DNA from: Candidula unifasciata
Taxonomy: Eukaryota; Mollusca; Gastropoda; Stylommatophora; Geomitridae
Assembly: GCA_905116865.2 (NCBI GenBank)
Contig: CAJHNH020000706.1
Coordinates: 124,008-188,007, forward strand
Length of the DNA stretch: 64,000 bases
Reading direction: 5' to 3'
The notes beneath the pieces are model-generated. The model did not search any database, was not told where the DNA came from, and saw only the letters and a list, made by a program, of their open reading frames with translations. Shown piece by piece: positions 58,953-64,000 of this stretch. The translations under genes and the position numbers were made by a program. Within the stretch, counting starts at the first letter, position 1; every line of letters starts with the position of its first letter.

Positions 58953-59974
58953 TTGTTTCTCTGGTTTATTAGCTGTGAGGTGGACCCCGAAATAGTTTCC
59001 CTTGTTTTAGTTGGCCGTCGGTGTACAAATGTTGAGAAACACTGTTGTTTGTGATGTGGTTGCCATGACAGCCTTACCAGCGCCACGGATGACACAACGT
59101 ATCCACAACACACTTGGAATGGCAGTTCTCAAAACTGATATGACTGGTAGGAGATTGCATGGCTTTCCTGCGTGTTCTGTGAAAGCCAGGGTTTGCAATG
59201 GACCTGCTATGTTTTTAAAATGACAACAAAAATGACGACAATGACGACTACGACGATAATAATAATGATAATGTTGACGATGAAGATGATGACGATGACA
59301 GTGAATTAAGAGTTAAAACATCAAACACATAGTCTTCAAACCTTTTCATGTCCCACGTCATTCCTTACGTAAACTTTAGAATTCTATACAATTATATTGA
59401 CCACCTGCCCATTATCTCGGCAAGACCGTTTTCTCAGCTAATCTCCCAGTGCATTCGTGGTCAAAGTGTTGTCAGAAATGCTCATCCGTTTACATCCATG
59501 CAGCTATTACCTCTTTTTCATTTTATCCTTAATGCATTTTTACCTCTTAGTCTTTGTTGTAATTTTCCTGCTGTGTGTTTTAGCATTTGTGTACAATTCT
59601 AGAAGTAAATAAAGACAATCCGTTGAACGGAATTAAGAACATCTGGGTGTATTAGTAAGAAAATAAAAAGTACAGTTCACACAAGAAAATTTTCAGCTTG
59701 CTTTGGAAAGCTGCTAAAATCAACAAGTGGTTTAGGAATAAAATGAGTCTCCGGATTGTGGGCTTTCCCCGTTTTGGAACAATGGTTTTGTTTATTTGAA
59801 GAATTATAGAAGCACAAGGGATTTTTTTAAAATTTGAGTTGGGGTATTAGGATTCTTTGACTGAATTGAGGAGGTTAGAAAAAAAAAAAGATTTGGTGTT
59901 TCTGTCTTGCAAGTAACAGATCTGTTGTTTCTCTGGTTTATTAGCTGTGAGGTGGACCCCGAAATAGTTTCCCT
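58953..59974. repeat. Pair of 50-bp perfect direct repeats 972 bp apart
   Basis: 58953-59002 and 59925-59974 are identical (TTGTTTCTCTGGTTTATTAG ... CCCCGAAATAGTTTCCCT). The interval holds GAC/GAT triplets at 59225-59310 and no recognised gene. Could be short terminal repeats, a solo element pair, or a segmental duplication scar. Confidence 0.85.
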
Positions 59975-60729
59975 CGACATGGCAAGGTCGTTTGCTTTCT
60001 AGTCCGGTCACTGTGTATTCAAATCTTCCTCAAACTTTTGGGTGCGAGTGAACATTGTCGAATTTCAGATCTAAGAAGAAGGCCGGTGAGTCACCTCAGT
60101 CGCTTGAATTTTGTGGAAAACAAAAATAATAAAACCCCTTGACTCTTTCAGTCTGCTCCTGGTTGAGCGGTGACTATATCAAGTCCTTGTTTGATTGCTG
60201 ACTCTAGGTCGTTTTGTTTCTTGGAGGCGTTTGGTTGCGCCTTGAGTTCCGATTTTCATGCTTGGACCTCAGTCGCGTCCGACTTTAGCTATTTATAGTC
60301 CAAAAAGCTCAACGGAAATTTCCGTTTTGTAAAACCTTAGGAGGCCGCTATGTGTTTACAATTTTTATCGAGTAGTTGTATATACAAATTAAACTACAGT
60401 TTCATTAATTTGTAAAAGGTTTTATTGATGGAATTATCATTCGGAAGAAAAATAAATGGGCTATTAAGTTAAGAAATGTTAAGAAATGTTTTTTTTTAAA
60501 TACATGCATCTATAAATACGGATGACTTTAACATTATTTACTAAACAGCAAGAAAACTCCAAAGACGCCCGCCCCCTTTCCCCCACTTATACATGAAACA
60601 CTGCAATAAGCAATAAGCATGTTAAAAACATGCTGGGAATAGATGGCCCTAGAGAGCTACATTGAAATATCAAACAGTACATCACAAGAACAGAGGTTAG
60701 TAAATGAGATGTCAACTCATTGTGGCTTC
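59975..60729. other. Intergenic; weak tRNA-like block
   Basis: 59976-60040 reads CATGGCAAGGTCGTTTGC ... GTGTATTCAAATC, loosely A-box and B-box spaced; too weak to call a tRNA. No other feature recognised. Confidence 0.35.
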
Positions 60730-60910
60730 CTTCAAAGCCAGAATGCATCTGCCTGAGATGCAAGGAACCAGTGGTCTGCATAAAAGTAAGTCAGGCTTGT
60801 ATAACAGATGTGCAGGCAAAAACCAATGTCTGGAACAAGACTAAAATCCAGATGTAGATAAACAACCAGAACTTTCTGCCAGAGTTTACAGCCAATGAAC
60901 GCGAAAAATA
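60730..60910 (-). mobile_element. SINE-like dispersed repeat, family B, copy 4
   Basis: Contains GAATGCATCTGCCTGAGA, AAGGAACCAGTGGTCTGCAT, GTCTGGAACAAGAC and CAGAGTTTACAGCCAATGAA, the complement of the 51.2-kb copy block by block. Confidence 0.65.
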
Positions 60911-61039
60911 TGAAGGTGCACCGAAATAAACACAAATGGTTTAGGATTAATGTTAGTGTACTTCTACAACATATAATTATACTGTTAGTCAACATGTAAT
61001 AAAAAGGCGAAGAGTGATTTGCTGTGAGAGGTTAGTTAG

Positions 61040-61545
61040 TAAAAAAATTTCTATCTACTTAATCAGAGGCAGCCTAGTTGCACCATTTATGCACAGTTAA
61101 TATGAAAGCAATAGTTTTCTTACAGAGCAATTTTTATAACAATTCTATAGTATAGCACTAGTCAATTTTTATCCTCTGCACTGTATGGATAGAGGATATA
61201 TGCAAGTTAACATGTTCATTTGGTTTTAGATGAGAGATGACAAAATTGTCTCCTTACTGAAGCAATTTGATGTGCAAATGTGTCCAGTTTCCTCTTGTTA
61301 TATGAATTCAGTTGCGAATTGCAAAGTTTTCATAAACAGATGATGTCAGGTATAAAATGGATTAAATCTTTAATTTCTTTTAATCTTTTCTGCTTCAAAA
61401 ATTTGTTTCACCGACACAAGATAGTTTGCATCTGTCGATTGTCGATATTCTAAAGACCTAGTTTCTAAATTATCTGTTTGAAGTTACCCAAAAGTAAGAT
61501 TTCCACATTCAAAGTGGGAAAAGAATAGTCAGCCAGTCAAAAAAT
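61040..61545 (-). mobile_element. Internally deleted relative of the P-element-like transposon
   Basis: 61055-61314 aligns with 52945-53218 and 61311-61535 with 53789-54010. About 570 bases of transposase sequence are missing; both sides share AGTT at the join (GAATTCAGTTGCGAATTG). Divergence beyond the deletion shows it is an independent older copy. It cannot encode transposase; at best non-autonomous. Confidence 0.85.
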
Positions 61546-63726
61546 CTAGACTACTGACTAGACTAGACACACACATTACAACAAGACTGTCTCCCGTGAA
61601 TTTAAATTTAAATTGCTGTAGACTAACACAGCAAAGTTTCAAAATCTTGTATATCCACTTGACAATATCCGCTTGTCGATTTGTAGTAAGAATACATTCA
61701 GAACACAAAATTTTGTAGGCACAGTATAATGCCACACAACGCAACACATGGCAGGCACATTCTACACACTAATCGACGGCCTCTGTGCTATAATATCACG
61801 TGATTAGCGGTTAGGACTATAAATAGCTAGAGTCGGGCGTGCCTCAGTTTGCCGGTAGATTAATAGTTATCTCGATCGCTGACCAGAGACGTCCGGATCT
61901 GAAGCCTCGTATGATGACCGAAAAGAAATGTTCCTGAACTGAAAACAACACAACTGATAATGGTGCTAAGAAACTCAATCATATGCTGCTGCATGCAGAA
62001 AGTTACGAACTGGCAGATAAGGACTATCCGGTGATATAACCAAACATAGTTAATAATGAAAAGCCCAGCCTGCAAAAACCCCAACACCTAGGGTCACGGA
62101 AAAAGTTCACTCCAGACACTTTTAAGACAGCTGTACAAGTGCTGGACAAAGACACATTGTCACCCCACTGTTTTCTTTACGCGTTGACGCCCTTTGGGAA
62201 GTTGGGAGACTATTTAGAGATCAAGGGTAGACAAAGAAGTTACAAGTTTTCGCATAAAGAATTATCGAGAAGGTGTTGATCGAGATGTCTCCCAGCGCTT
62301 CTCATGTGGCGATATCGCCCACTTTGAGAAACACTGCCCACCTGATACTCTGTCGTATTTCCCATCCTATCTCTAATGGGGATCAAGCTCAGACAACAGT
62401 CTTCCTAAGCAAGCTCACACAACCCTACGCCACCCCAGCTCCAGCGACCAAAGGCCGATGCCAAGAAAATACGCATTTGCTCAGCCGGCACCCGCCTGCA
62501 ACTGCTCACGAACGAAACACGTGAACTGTGAGGAGGGACACTGGAGCGGGCGAAGAAATGAGTGAGCAGGCAGCAGTTTGGCGTATTTACGTCGAAGATG
62601 TTCTGAGAACTGGCAGATCGTGTCTGTCCTGAGCCAGGAGCGAAGGCGATGTAGGCAAATGAACAATTGGAAAACATTCGTTTTTTATAGCGGATTTGTG
62701 TACATTCACAGCTCAGACGTGTGTTGTTGTTAACTCTGATTTATATGCCCGTTTATAACAGATTAGGTTTGCTGGTGTGTTTCGCAGGAGTTATCATATT
62801 TAAGGATTGTGCATTTGAAAACATCTTTGTTACATAAAGTAAGTGGTTTATTGTATTTAATTTTGGATGGAGCTGGGGATGAGGTACTTGAAGAGGTTTA
62901 GCGTTGACATTTTGTCGCTAGAGGCGTGGTTTGATTCTTGGCTTGGATATTGTGCGGTGATTTACAGATAAGAAGCGTTTTAAGTTTAGATTCTCTAGTC
63001 TCTCCTTCCTGAGATGCAAGTGAATCTTTGTTACGTTCATATGAGTTTTTCTGAAAGCGGAAAAGGGGGCGGGTGGGGTGGGGGGGGGGTGATTCAATCA
63101 TAACTTGTAAAGTTCGTGGCGACAACACTTGCCATAAGGCCCCAATACTTATGTAAACTGACCAAACCTTACACGACATTAAAAAGTTGTAATCAAGCAG
63201 TAGCCGTCTTCGTAATAAAGGTCGGCTTCAATGAAACTCCAACAGGCTCTCTCTCTCTTCTCCTGGTTGTACACTTTCTCAGATTGCTTCCTGTCCATCT
63301 CTTGATGCTTCCCACTTGTACTGTTGTCTACCTCTTTCTCTCTTGCCCTCGACCTTTCCCTCCAGTATCTATTTTTAAAGAGTGTTTGTCTTTCAATGAG
63401 GACAAAATATTTTAATTGTCTTTTTTTTTAAAAAATTCTTTCAATAATTCTCTTTTCATTCACGGTTTTTCTAGAGCGATGCATTTGACTGCCCCCCCCC
63501 CCCCTTCCCATGAAACAAGATCTACTCTTCTGTTTGTCCATATTTCCGAAAAGTATATTCGACTTTCTAGTTGCCTGTTCCATGTCCCAGTTTGGGAACC
63601 ATACAGCCGGCCGGGTTGAGCACACACAACATTTGAACATTCACATTGTGTAACATGTTGTTTATCTCTCTAGATGTCAAATAATGTTCGCATCCTGTTG
63701 AAGACACTTTTAGCCATTCCTATTGT
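61546..63726. other. AT-rich intergenic DNA
   Basis: No recognised gene. 61800-61870 has AGGACTATAAATAGC and GTTTGCCGGTAGAT; the latter 14 bases recur at 51891. G-rich runs at 63064-63090, C13 at 63491. Short frames show no family resemblance. Confidence 0.45.
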
Positions 63727-63916
63727 TTGATTGCTGTCTCACTTCTACCGTCTTCTGTTATTGCTGTCTCACTTCTACCATCTTCTGTTATTGCTGTCTC
63801 ACTTCTACCATCTTATGTTATTGCTGTCTCACTTCTACCATCTTCTGTTATTGCTGTCTCACTTCTACCGTCTTCTGTTATTGCTGTCTCACTTCTACCA
63901 TCTTCTGTTATTGCAT
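63727..63916. repeat. 30-bp minisatellite, 6 copies
   Basis: Unit TTGCTGTCTCACTTCTACCA plus TCTTCTGTTA. All three forward frames stay open for this reason. Confidence 0.95.
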
Positions 63917-64000
63917 GTCCAACAAGGTAGGAGAAACTTGTTAATTGTTTACACAAATGCAAAAAGGTAGCCAAGACAGTTTGATGACCGCTTCTTCTCC

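Overview
Eukaryotic, intron-bearing, repeat-dense nuclear DNA. Animal origin is clear from a TOCA-1/CIP4/FBP17-type gene (HR1 plus SH3), RNase H-bearing and CR1/RTE/Jockey-like LINE relics, a P-element-like (THAP) transposon and tRNA-derived SINEs. The LINE tails and SINE style suggest a lophotrochozoan, most likely a mollusc (heterobranch gastropod such as a sea slug). That placement is inference; no single diagnostic gene fixes it.

Layout. (1) 1-6.4 kb, + strand: the 3' half of a TOCA-1/CIP4-like gene in five exons (258-370, 1451-1583, 2107-2255, 3939-4024, 5427-5590), with the F-BAR exons off the left edge, introns packed with minisatellites and LINE scraps, and a 65-bp minisatellite as 3'UTR ending at a poly(A) signal. 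(2) 6.4-22.6 kb: a convergent intergenic region of LINE/SINE relics and four long minisatellites with 36-, 25-, 26- and 29-bp periods. (3) 22.6-33.3 kb, - strand: one uninterrupted 3,556-codon frame for a giant, acidic, mostly disordered protein with four hydrophobic segments at its C terminus; not recognised. (4) 33.3-46.9 kb: triplet repeats, SINEs, a LINE RNase H fragment, a 4.5-kb satellite of 49-bp units and a LINE reverse transcriptase relic with a YADD motif. (5) 47.0-51.1 kb, + strand: a complete two-exon secreted Yellow/MRJP-family gene of 436 aa, whose intron ends in an about 1-kb minisatellite with no AG dinucleotide until the true splice acceptor. (6) 51.1-64 kb: a decayed THAP/P-element transposon, an internally deleted relative of it, more minisatellites, and AT-rich DNA without a recognisable gene.

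The three genes show no obvious joint pathway: TOCA-like is a cytoplasmic membrane-actin adaptor, the giant protein is predicted membrane-anchored, and the Yellow-like protein is secreted. The recurring theme is tandem repeats growing directly against functional boundaries: splice acceptors (3939, 5427, 50809), a splice donor (1583), a stop codon (5590) and a LINE reading frame (8.0 kb). All exon limits and counts were worked out by eye.
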